DNA of 64,000 nucleotides from NCBI GenBank assembly GCA_014871385.1, contig CM026422.1, positions 21,566,177 through 21,630,176 on the forward strand, in the 5' to 3' direction. This document shows positions 53,560 to 64,000 of the stretch, piece after piece; the stretch's first letter is position 1; each line of letters starts with the position of its first letter. The position numbers and the translations under genes were made by a program. Source of the DNA: Ceratodon purpureus. Taxonomy: Eukaryota > Streptophyta > Bryopsida > Pseudoditrichales > Ditrichaceae. The notes beneath the pieces are model-generated. The model saw nothing but the letters and a program-made list of their open reading frames with translations. It had not been told where the DNA came from and searched no databases.

Positions 53560-54437
53560 CTTAACCCCTAAAGTTCTGAGGGTATTTTTCATCAAAACTG
53601 CCTCAAAACAGCCCCTCTTAAAAGCAAGGTGGATTTTACAAACTTGGGGTCTTTTTTAGTACATCTAACTGTAAGATCTCGTAGCTAACTTCTATGTCTA
53701 CATGTCCACAAAATCTCACACTCATTCCTCACCAATTGCAAGATCGTAACGTTCAAAGTAGAAAAACAAGTTTTTTTTCCTTGCAAAAAAAGGGGACAGC
53801 AGAGTTTTGAAGGCCCGAAAAATCATTTTTTAAAGTAGATAAGGAATGAGTCTCTCCATATTATTGTTACTAAGTGAGTTAGGTACATGTCCAAAAAATA
53901 CCATATTCAAAAACGTTGTGGAAGGTTTCCAAAAAAATCATTTTCTGCTAGGGGGTATGCTGAAATTCACATACAAAGGCCGTTTTTTGACAATAAAATA
54001 GCATATGAAAAATTCTTGGATTGAAAATCCGAACAGCGGAAACATGCTCTACTGCCTTCTCTATACATAGAAATTTCCATTTTTGAAAAATATCGAAATC
54101 TCAATTTCTGGTGGAATTTCAAAGTTTCGTCTTCGGGCAGATTTTCGCAGATTTTCGCAATTTTGGGCAGTTTTGGGCAGTTTTGGGTAGAATTTGCTGC
54201 ATTTACAGTGGTTTAGAAAATTTCAGCAGCTGCCCAACGAGCAGTGTTTGACACTTAAACCTTCATAACTTTTAATCCCGATGTCGGAATTGAAAAATAA
54301 AATAATCCACACGAAGATCTCTGAACGGCCCACCTTCAATAAAAATTTCAGAAAATCCTGATGTAAATTGCATTCATAGGTACATGCACAAATTCCAAAA
54401 AAGCCCAAATGTGGATGATTGTCCTTTAGGGGTTAAG
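53560..54437. mobile_element. Candidate TIR element, ~0.88 kb
   Basis: TGCTTAACCCCTAAAG at the left end is repeated as its exact reverse complement at the right end (CTTTAGGGGTTAAGCA at about 54,422-54,437). The inside has no coding capacity and contains short tandem runs (CAGATTTTCG, CAGTTTTGGG) at 54,137-54,190. No target duplication was confirmed. Confidence 0.45.
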
Positions 54438-55428
54438 CATTAAGACCTTGAGCAATAATAAGCAAAGAGGTTATTGGATGATTAGTGTTTAGGAAGAAAG
54501 TTAATAAAGTCCTACACAAATTTCCCCTCAACATCTTCTCCATTTGCCGGATTCCAGTGTATTTTTCTACAATTTCTAAAATCCCAAGCCAAGAGACTTG
54601 AAAAGTGATCATGAAATCTGGTGCTTCCACCTTAAGCATGCAGAATTCTTTGTTGACACCTCTAACCCCCAAATGCATGAGCTTATAACCATGGAAATAG
54701 ACTTTGACTTTGGATGCTCTATTTTCCTACTATGAATAATGTAAAATATGATTTTTTCATTTTTCTTAATTAAATACACATGTTATCTACAAGCAATAAT
54801 TTGATCAAAATTAATGGTTTCATTACGTAATTAATAGAAATTTTCAAATTAAAAAAAAACAGATAAATTCATATCAAATATAGGTTATACTAAAAAAATT
54901 ATGAAATATTTACCATAGATGTATATACAAACCAAGAACCTTATACTAGTTATTGTGGTCAAAAATTATGTTTTAATTTCAAAAATATAATGAAAATGCC
55001 TAAAACCGTGGAAAATCAAGGTTATACCCCTTCATCTTATACCATATATAAATCACACAATTTTAGGTATTTTTCAAAATTTTAAATTGGAATGGAAAAC
55101 ATATTTTTTAAGCTACATTTCATTAGTTCACTTCAAATGCAAATAAGATCATCTCAATGGTCAAAATTGTATTTCAGCTGTCTGTTTTAAATAAATTTTT
55201 GAATACACGGTATCAATGTTTTGGAGTTCAAGAAGGCACCAAAATTCATGAAATTATTATTTTGAGAATTCGTTAATGAGATTAGATAGATTTCTCACAA
55301 ATTTACAACATGAAAAAAATTGTTTTAAAATTGTCATGTGGATGACAGTTATGGAACTTGAAACGTTTAGGAGCTAACCAGCCAATGTCCATCTTCAATT
55401 GTCTTGAAGATAAACGATTGCTTCACTC
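54438..55428. other. AT-rich spacer
   Basis: No gene is seen. The short frame at 54,433-54,678 (minus) has no recognisable domain. Confidence 0.45.
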
Positions 55429-55432
55429 AGGG

Positions 55433-55845
55433 CCCCTTTACACTAGAGGCGAGAGGCCGTCATAAAAGAAATTTCAGCCAATCACATGCGTAAGAATCGA
55501 GAGGAGGAAGAAATGCCACTTTACACCTAAAATTTCAGCCCAAGGGACAAGAGAAGGAGAAAATGACATGGACAGCACTTTTGACCTTGGTGGCAAGGAA
55601 AAGGCACATTTTTGAAGACCCCCGGATTTATAGTCAGGCCCACCTAAAGAGGTGGACCTGACTAAAAATCCGGGGGTCCATATGGCCAAAATTCTCATAG
55701 CCAATCATTTTCATTTTTTTAATAATTTTTCATAACCCTACATTAGAAAATGTATTAAAAATTTCAGCACATGCTTGTAAGCCCCTTCTTACTTTACACT
55801 TTACCTCTCCTTGTCTTCTCGTTTCTAGTGTAAAGAGGTCCTCAG
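55433..55845. mobile_element. MITE with CCTTTACACTAGA-type terminal inverted repeats
   Basis: The left end GGGCCCCTTTACACTAGAGG and the reverse complement of the right end (GGACCTCTTTACACTAGAAA) match over about 20 bp, extended by a CGAGA block. Both ends are flanked by TCA, a possible 3-bp target duplication. A GC-rich hairpin lies in the middle (55,617-55,678). No coding capacity. Confidence 0.65.
55617..55678. repeat. 62-bp near-perfect hairpin inside the MITE
   Basis: GACCCCCGGATTTA and TAGTCAGG on the left pair with CCTGACTA and AATCCGGGGGTC on the right. The inner stem ACCT/AGGT closes a 4-base loop. It would fold into a long, stable stem as DNA or RNA. Confidence 0.8.
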
Positions 55846-56639
55846 ATAATGTTTTAAACACATTATCCTCCATTGCGAATGAACTCATTCAATACATTGT
55901 GTCGAATAGTATTTAAATAGATTTTACAAAGAATGAAACAAAATCATGTAGGCTTTTGGACCTAGTATAGTTCAGTACTGCAGTTTTGACATGGTCAGAG
56001 GCTATGAATATCCAAGCATGGTGGCCAGCCCACACTGCCACCGCAACAGTTAATAACTAACGTTGTGTAGTTGGCGGAGAGAAGATGTTGAGAATCCAGA
56101 TACCTCAAAACGAGGGCGACATGAACAAGTGTAAAGAGCACCTGCAAATCTGATGCTAGCTACATGTCAGTCATTGGTTGGAAAAATATTTTAAGAAGTG
56201 CCTGTAGTGCGCTGTGCATGACAAATTTTCCTTCACGGCGGGCCAGTTGTTGCTCGGTCAACTGTGCCAACTAAGCTTCTCATGTGAGCTTCAAATACTG
56301 GTGACTTTTTCTGTCATGACAATGTCACACTTATGATCTTATCATCGAAAATCCCCAAAATTCCAAAAGAACACGGAAACCGCTCTTGCATTTTGCTTGA
56401 AAATTGTGAAGACATGTTTGTAACATTCCTTATTTTATGCGCAAAACAATAAGAGAGGTAGACCAGGAGAGAATTGTCAATGGAACAAGCATCCTGCTTA
56501 GAAAATTAACATTCGTATGTACAGCCGTGGCCAAGAAATGAGTAGTTTGAAACAATCCCAATCTAAAAAGCCAAACTCGAATTCGATGCCTTCGGAGAAC
56601 ATCGATGTGTATGCAGCACTGCATACTTGAAAGCGGTCC
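55846..56639. other. Spacer and thioredoxin 3' region
   Basis: No coding signal is seen. The right end is probably the 3' UTR of the reverse-strand thioredoxin gene. Confidence 0.5.
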
Positions 56640-57962
56640 TCACGCAGAGCTAGAAACAGTAGTGGAGGCATACTGGTTGCACTTCCTTTCAAGCTCTTCT
56701 TTGTTAGCACCGACAATCTTATCGAGGTGCTTTCCATCCTTGATGAACAAGAATGTGGGCATGGCACGAACTTCCCACTCAGCTGTCACATCCTGAAATG
56801 CCAGCGAACAAAAATATATCAGAACATCGCTGTGAGCTCTACAGAAAATTATAAGAAAAGACAATCCATCCAGCATTTAAAATGTCTGTCGATTTTCAAA
56901 ACACCGGCCATTCCAGCATGAAGAGCAACATTATTCCCCAACAGACCAAAACACCTGCTTCTCGGTCATTGGAAATCATGTTTATACCTGAACTTCATCG
57001 ACGTCCACCTTCAAGAAGAGCAGACTTTCAAACTTCTTGCTCAACTCAGTGAAGATTGGAGACATCAGTCGGCAAGGGCCGCACCAAGTGGCGGTGAAAT
57101 CGACAACCACCTGCAGAATAATGGACTTGTCAGTGAATGTGTTCAGTTTCATACACTACATCGTTCACTGCTGTAAAATAAATCCAGTACAAAAAAAGCA
57201 GCAACTGGGCGAAGGGTGGAACAGTAGCAGAAGGAAAGACAGAGACGTTCCAGCGACGCTTACAATTTTACCAAGGTTCTTAGCCTCTTCCACCTTAGCC
57301 CTCCATGCTGACGCGTTGTTGATGATCTGAACGTTACCGTGATCCCCAGCCATTTGGGCAGCGGGTTTGGAAGCCGGCTTGGAAGCTGGTTTAGAAGCTG
57401 GTTTAGAAGGTGCTGCAACAAATCAAATTTCAGATTGCTACCAATTAGTCATCAGCGAGAATATACAATAACAAACCGATCGTAGTCCCAGCAACCACAC
57501 CGGAATGACTATGACCAGCTATGCTACCAAAGAGGCAACCAAAAAAAGCAATGCATCATGGCTCGGGCGTAGGAAGAACCGGTACCGCAGAAACAGGCAC
57601 ATGTACCGGTACTCTTCCAATGTGCCGGATTCAACAGCGTTCTACCAAGAGAACATATTCTGCATCATCTGCTCGAGAGCCCTACTCAATGTTCTGTTCG
57701 GGCGCACCATAAAACCAGAAGATTTCCTATCCTCACAACCCTTCCTGATGCAGAAATTCGAAAACATAGAAAAAAGAGAAGCCCATTTGGGGAGATGAAG
57801 GGATGCTAGACCTAGAACTGGTTTTTCTTGAACTGGTTTCTCTTCAGAAACTGGTATTTCTTGGTCTGTTTTTTCTTCAGTTACTGGTTTTTCTTGAACC
57901 GGTTTTTCTTTTTCCTGTTCGCCGACCCGGTCCTTGTTCCCACTGAAACACATATTCCCCAT
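56640..57962 (-). CDS. Thioredoxin h with N-terminal extension
   Basis: Four reverse-strand exons, 57812-57962, 57264-57412, 56988-57110 and 56640-56792, give 191 aa in frame. The thioredoxin fold spans about residues 75-185, with the active site WCGPC at residues 109-113 ([20 protein letters not shown]) and the cis-proline region [13 protein letters not shown]. It is a cytosolic or membrane-attached disulfide reductase. The start MGNMCFSG has Gly2 and Cys5, typical of N-myristoylation plus palmitoylation as in plant thioredoxin h subgroup 2. Residues about 15-75 are an unusual linker with two simple repeats: EKPVxE-type units in exon 1 and SKPA-type units in exon 2. The core thioredoxin is about 115 aa, so the extension makes it much longer than ordinary thioredoxin h. 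Confidence 0.94.
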
Positions 57963-60900
57963 TACAAAGAATGGAATGGAATCGAATCCCAATGGAAGTG
58001 AAGCGACAACACGACTCGATCGACTAGTTCCTCTTCCCGAAACCCCAGACTATGGTCCAATCCCGCTAGCTGAAAAAGACTCCCCACTCGCACAACTGCC
58101 GCGCAACAATCCACCAGCAAACACACAAAAATTTTGCGCAGACCGCAGCTTAGCCCAACCAACCTTCTCAATCACATGCATCTCTCCAAACCTCAAAAAA
58201 CCACTTCGAACAAAATCACACTTCAAAACCAAAAACTTCACACAAAATCAACACCAAAAAAACTACTCCAAAACCAATCTCCTCTCCCTAACCCAATTCT
58301 ACACACATCAAAAAACTGATCAACAAAATCATGACCCACTCGAACTAAAACCGACCAAAACCAGCAACAAAACAAAAATAATACAACCTCTGAACCTTGA
58401 AGAGATGATTGCTGAGCTTCAAAAGACAATACCTTTGATGAGGCGACGTGAAGCAGAGCTCTGATCGCAAAGCACCCGTGCGATGGCGATGGATTATGAT
58501 GAGCAAAATGATGGCGAGATGGAAGACGAAGGGCGTTGTTCCCTGTTATATTATATGTGGCTACGATGGGGTCGGAGGGCGACCTGTCCACCGGTGATCA
58601 GCGGTAGGGAGCTGTTCTGAAATCTACGATTTGGGATGGGAGACTTCCTGTAGCAGGTTGGTTTCACACCGGGGGCTGTGCCAGCGCCCTTTCCGTTTCC
58701 TCGGTTGGTGACTCGGGAGTGGCGACTCGGGCGTTGGTGACCAGCGAGGCAAGTACCAAAATCCGTCACTGTACCTTGGAACCGACATTTTTTATGAAAT
58801 TAGGTAGATTATTATTTGGAAGTTTGGAGAATATGGAGATTTTGATGCAGTGACGGGTTTCGGTGTGCATTCCGTTATCTGTGGAGTAGTTGTTGAGATC
58901 GGGCAGTGCCGGCGCGTGGCGGTGGATGTCTTTCGGTCTGCCGTGTCTTGTAGCTCAGTTACACAGGTTTTTAAATCACTGGGTTTCCTTTCTTTGGGCT
59001 CTTGGCTGTGCACTTTGTTTGTTTGTATGTTTGGCTATTCTATGGAGCAATAGGGCAACTAGTACATCTAGAAGCTTAGTATATGCTAGCAAACCATTAA
59101 GATGCGTTTTATCGCTACAGTTTATCTTCATTTAAGTTCTTTTTCTTATCACTAGAGTCAATTTTTTATTGTTTGATTTTCATGACAATTTAAAATCAAA
59201 TTTTTGTATTTATAACTTTGTTGAAACATTTTATATTTTTTCTTTGTTATTAATTAAATTTTATTTTATTTTTGATTTGATATTTATTGTTATTATTTTT
59301 ATGATGATTTTTGTTTGTTGTTTGTTAAATCAATATATTATATGTGAATGGAATCTTTTTGTATGTAATATTGCCAGAGGTGTTATGAGATACATAACTT
59401 GTATTATAGAAAATTATATAAAATGATATGTAACTTGCTAGTATGGAACGTTCATAAGAAAATTATATTTATTGATATTTTATTCAAGACACCTTTTCTT
59501 TCAACAAATTGTGTATCTTAAACCATCAACTTGGCCTTTTTAAGTTTAAACTAATAGAGCGCGCTTATCAAACTTAAATTATTAAAAAGACCTACAAAAT
59601 GAGATTTAATTGGCCTATGTCATATACCGCATAGAGTTTTGGCATGACTACATCTATAAAATGCAATTGTTTAATTTGTATTAGTAAAATTCTAGAAATC
59701 CCAAGTACAACACCATACATTGCAAAATGAACAAAATTAGGACACACAAAAATAGAAGTAAATTATAAGAAAGAATGATCTTATAAAAAATGTAATATTA
59801 TAGAGATTCCTTCACATACATGAGTTTAACAAAGTTAGTATATATGTCCATTTCTTGGAAAAAAAAATAATGTTAAAAAATAATAATGTGTCTCTAACAA
59901 AGATGAATACATTGTGCCTTATTGGGATATTTACAATTTAAAAAAAAATAAAAAAAATAAAAAATCCTCGTTATTCTCTTATACTTCATTTAGTGTTCCA
60001 AACTTATAAAATATGGAAAAATTGTGCGCATGCGTGTGCTTACAAATAAGTAGTATTAAATATGTTCTAAATATTATTCATGCGTTCATGTTAAATTGTG
60101 AAATAGTCTTCATTATTTTCTCCAATCTATGCCACTAATATTGCCTTTCCTTCTATAGGATAAAAATACCTTTCTAAAAGATCTATTCCTAAACACTTTA
60201 AATTGAAAGGCAATACTTTTGAAAATTGTTTTCCTTACAACCACCTTTGACTCAAAAGATTTAATCTATATAGAACATTTAGACACTTTAGATAGCTACA
60301 TTATTGTTTATTGAAAATTTACTTTTCAATAATGTAGACTTTAGATACTAAAAATCAAGCATATACTAGATATATTAGAATAAATACAGATGAGACAATC
60401 TATTCAAAGAAGGCTCTAAATTTCATAAAGAAATTAAATGATGTATTGTTTCCATACAAGTAATGAATATGAGTCAATTGGTTTTTTCTATATAAAAGAA
60501 TTTTTCTGACAAGTAAAATATTTATCAAAATTATATCTTCAATACTAAAATTACTAGTAATAATCCTTTGAGATAAAAAGTAACTTATAACTTATAGGAT
60601 AGATTTAATCAAAAACCTTACACACTAAAACTCGAAAAACAAAACTTTTAATCTTAACATTCTATTGTATCTCACAAATTTATGAATATAAATTTTGTAA
60701 ATGCATTTATTGCATGGATTTATTTAGACTTCAAACACAAACAATGTATTTGTAGTAATTTAAAACTTTCTAAATAAACCACATTAAATTTTTAAGAAAA
60801 CTAAATTTACTATACAATATGCTTATTGATGATAATCTTTTAATTTAGAATCCAAACAATTTTTTTAGAATATTTTACTTTTTATAAATCAAACATGTGG

Positions 60901-62774
60901 CAAGATTTATTGTCCGGGATACTTTTTATAAATCAAACATGTGGCAAGGCTTGTTGGACCCTGACCATCTTTGAGGACTTTACTTTGGGCAATAAATAAA
61001 ATAAAGAAAGGGTAAAAAAGGAAGCGAAAGGGAGGAGAGGTTCCAAGGAATAATGACTGGGCAAGTATGGCCTCTGTAGACTGTTGTGCGCCTTCACCTT
61101 ATAGTGTAACGGATCATGTGCAATACATTATATCAGTGATGCGCCGGCTTTACAACAGTGATGCTAAGTGTACATCGAGCATCCACAAAACCTCCATCGA
61201 TGCATGGAAATAACAAACACAGACATCAGCACAAAACATGTTTAGTTCTACTCTACCCTACAGGAAATGGAGTTTCGTTTGATATGACATAATAACACTG
61301 TTGACATGGATAACAGGAGAAATCTGTTACTTGGCTAACAGGGTAAATAGGATCTGACCCAGTCCAGATGCTAGGAACTCTTCCTGAATGTGGGATCGAT
61401 ATTGAAGTTTAATCCTCACCTGATCAGCTTCGGGATGTCTTTCTGCTACTTTACTCATATGCCATAAACGTCTGATTAAATGTCATTGACATTCTCGCCT
61501 ATAACTAGTCTTTCCTAATCTGAGGAAACCTGTTTGAGGAAACCTGTATCAAGCTTTGGTGGTAGATCACCAAAGCTAAATACATGGTCCATAAAACATT
61601 TACCATAATTTTTATTCACTTTGTTTGACTCAGACTCCTTGCAGAAGGGTAATGTGATCACATGAACTGTGCATAACGAAGATATTCTGCTTGAACTCGC
61701 TATAACAAAAGAATACCAAGAGCTGTGTTACCAACAGAATAGATACCTCGTTTTGTTTTATGGCTGTTCAGCTCCATTTCTCAAAATATAGTCTACAGCT
61801 TCACTCAATCCGGGTAAGACAAACATTTCAAGTACTTTCATGTCAAAACGAATTATGCAAGATGTTAATGAAAATACAAGACATTTGAGTTTTAAAAAGC
61901 AACAGGAAAATTACCGGCAAAGCTGTAACAATGCATCACTTGGCTGCACGCCATCTCCTCTGCAATACTTCATAGAACCTGCACTGCATTCGGAAGCATT
62001 CGAAGCTTGCGAACAGCTTCAAATATCATGCCTGGGCTCCCCAAACTTCCCTCAAAAATAAGGTTAAGCACTAAAAAGCATTGGAACATCTGATGACCTA
62101 ATGAACACCTGATGAAAATGGTGCAGACCATCTATCCGACGCTTAACATGTGCTTCTGTATCTTCGTGTAGATATCCATTCCCCCGTGTAAGTTTCACGA
62201 GTTGTTCTACCCTAAATTTTTTGACCACACTCAACACAATGGCAAAAGAAATTGCACCTAGAGTTCCTCATTCAAACTGATCTCAAGCTCGACAAGCTTA
62301 CACGCTTTAAACACTCGCCAGTGACAAGCAGTGAAAGACACTTCGTAACCCAACCTCTTCAAACACGAGAAACCTACCTTTTACAGTGCAACTTCGCAGG
62401 AAAGCACAGCACTGAAACTGAAATGCACAAACCTCTGTTTCATGCAAATCCAGCACTGTGAAAATCCCCCCTCCAATTTGCATAGGGAACTCTTAAGACA
62501 CCCCGACACAGGAATTGGCATCATGCCTCAGCAAAGAGAAATCATCTCGGCTGAAATAATACGTCAATAAGCTCCCCATCCTCAATGGAGTAGGCTTCTC
62601 ATGGGCACTTGCAGAACCCAATTCACCGCAACTACTGATAGATCAGCTTAGCAACATGGCTCAAAATGCAAGTAGAATCTCAGAAGAAAACATACAATCC
62701 AAACCTCCAAAGAGTACCTTGGACTCAGCTGACAAACACTTCAAAGAACCGATTTGACCATGAAAGAAACCACC
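57963..62774. other. Long spacer with thioredoxin promoter and AT-rich DNA
   Basis: The left end is the thioredoxin promoter. A coding-like tail at 58,387-58,464 on the plus strand (LEEMIAELQKTIPLMRRREA then a stop) has no identifiable upstream exon. Positions 59,050-61,000 are very AT-rich. A 44-bp direct duplication (ACTTTTTATAAATCAAACAT) starts at 60,877 and 60,921. From 61,000 to 62,774 composition is balanced but I see no gene. Confidence 0.4.
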
Positions 62775-62777
62775 TAA

Positions 62778-63041
62778 GAGCATCCCCAGTGAGGCCTGAA
62801 CCGTAAACCTGTAATCGGAAAGATGTAGAAAGACGTGAATTGCGGTTCAGGCCAAGCCTGTATTCGAGCTTGTAAGTCTGTAATTTACAGGTCGAAACCT
62901 CATTTTGGAAGGTTTTTTGGGGCAAACCTGTAAATCTGTAAACGGTTTTGGAATGTTTTGCTTCGGAAAGGCACTCAGGTTTGGGAGAACGACGTTCTCA
63001 TAATTACAGGCTTACAGGTTTACAGCTCACTGGGGATGCTC
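62778..63041. mobile_element. PIF/Harbinger-like MITE, first of an inverted pair
   Basis: The element starts GAGCATCCCCAGTGAG and ends CTCACTGGGGATGCTC, flanked by TAA on both sides (62,775-62,777 and 63,042-63,044). A 3-bp TAA duplication and this type of end are characteristic of Tourist/Harbinger MITEs. It is rich in the motif GTAAACCTGTAA. Confidence 0.85.
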
Positions 63042-63044
63042 TAA

Positions 63045-63302
63045 GAGCATCCCCAGTGAGCTGTAAACCTGTAAGCCTGTAATTATGAGAACGTCGTTCT
63101 CCCAAACCTGAGTGCCTTTCCGAAGCAAAACATTCCAAAACCGTTTACAGGTTTGCCCCTAAAAAACCTTCCAAAACTAGGTTTCAACCTGTAAATTACA
63201 GGTTTACAGGCTTGATTCCCCTGCTGGCCTGAACTGCAATTCACGTCTTTCTACATCTTTCCGTTTAGAGGTTTATGGTTCAGGCCTTACTGGGGATGCT
63301 CT
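63045..63302. mobile_element. PIF/Harbinger-like MITE, second copy in inverted orientation
   Basis: It has the same ends as the neighbouring copy, shares the middle TAA and carries a third TAA at 63,303-63,305. Its body is the reverse complement of the first copy at about 90% by eye, with small gaps, so the two form a palindrome of about 525 bp. Confidence 0.85.
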
Positions 63303-63305
63303 AAT

Positions 63306-64000
63306 GTTGGAATAGCTCTGAAATCATCTTGGCTCATGAGAAGTAATCCATCTATCAATTGCAAGGATCTGAAAAGAGGCCCCACGTAGGACAACTCCTG
63401 CCCTTGCGTAGAAACCAGGAATCTGAGGTGAGGCCCTCTCAACCCCGAACTGTAAACCTCGCCTTCGTCTAAATGACGAGGGAGGCCCTGCCCCTCCTCT
63501 TCCCATTTTCCTTCCCCTCACTAATTTTATTTTTGGGGGGAATGGGCTTCTATTTAGTAATTTTTAAATTTATAATTGAAGCAGGGACCCTAAATTAGGA
63601 CAAGGGACCCTAAATTAGTATAATGGACCCATTACAATAATTTTAGATAGTTTAATTAGCCTCGTATGGGTCAAAATAGACAACCAATACTAGAAACAAA
63701 GTCTTGTGTTTTTCTTAAATTCAATTTTTTTTAGTTTTTTAATTGCGTAATTACACCGAACTAGCTTAATACCATACTATAGTCAATGTTGCTTAACTCC
63801 TAATCTCATAATTTGGAAAGAACAGAGAAAAGTGGAAGAAGAAGGACTTTGAATCAAGGTCCTAAAAACATGGATTATTTCACTTTACAAATTTCCGAAC
63901 ATTTAGTGAGTCCAAAACCAAACAAATGAGTCTTCTACATTCTTTATTCATCAATCAATATTATATCTCTTATAGTGGATAAACTTGTATTTTCAAATTA
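63306..64000. other. Spacer to the window end
   Basis: A GC-richer part at 63,340-63,530 is followed by AT-rich DNA. GGGACCCTAAATTAG is tandemly repeated at about 63,585-63,620. No gene is seen. Confidence 0.45.

Noticed and set aside
57934-58464. 176-aa plus-strand frame upstream of the thioredoxin gene
   Set aside because: Most of it is Asn/Thr/Lys low-complexity sequence antisense to the thioredoxin promoter and start. Only the last 25 codons look coding, and they are noted in the spacer entry.

Overview
This window is nuclear DNA of a land plant, most likely a non-vascular plant (moss or liverwort). The evidence is intron-rich genes with GT-AG junctions, a plant-type telomere-binding Myb protein, a plant PEX11, an extended plant thioredoxin h, and two gene types I associate with bryophytes: an NB-ARC-LRR receptor whose N-terminus is an alpha/beta-hydrolase, and a HET-domain protein. 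The species is not determined. Genes are sparse and sit in AT-rich spacers full of small transposons and tandem repeats.

Layout. 1-4.3 kb: the end of a pogo/Emigrant-like MITE, one unrecognised 137-aa ORF and a short TIR transposon. 4.28-9.41 kb (minus): a 10-exon telomere-repeat-binding protein of the TRP/TRFL family. 12.2-18.2 kb (minus): a 16-exon splicing factor SF3B2 (SAP145). 18.7-31.2 kb is a transposon- and repeat-rich block: a partial Ty3/gypsy pol region (22.3-24.7 kb), a partial Helitron Rep-helicase gene abutting it in the opposite direction (24.7-26.9 kb), a fossil P-loop NTPase resembling Crinkler-type proteins (28.9-29.3 kb), and a 22-bp minisatellite ending about 320 bp before PEX11. 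31.5-32.6 kb (plus): PEX11, two exons. 33.7-35.0 kb (minus): a small plastid-type membrane protein of the DUF1279/FAM210 kind.

36.6-46.3 kb (minus) holds the most interesting pair. One is an intronless 1,141-aa protein with a degenerate nucleoside-hydrolase-like N-terminus, a cysteine-rich linker and a HET domain. Upstream of it on the same strand is a 1,230-aa receptor with the order alpha/beta-hydrolase, NB-ARC, 12 LRRs and a C-terminal ZZ zinc finger. Both carry an enzyme-like N-terminal domain whose catalytic motif is altered, and both belong to families linked to cell death or immunity.

47.7-64 kb: several TIR/MITE elements (one with eleven 23-bp units, one with a GC-rich hairpin, and two head-to-head Harbinger-like MITEs forming a palindrome of about 525 bp), a small two-exon gene for a putative mitochondrial protein (50.6-51.5 kb, minus) and a 191-aa thioredoxin h with an N-myristoylation-type start (56.6-58.0 kb, minus).

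Exon models were built by hand from splice signals and protein similarity. In the telomere-binding, SF3B2, PEX11, receptor and thioredoxin models all exons join in one frame with total length divisible by three. The DUF1279-like gene has an unresolved internal exon boundary.
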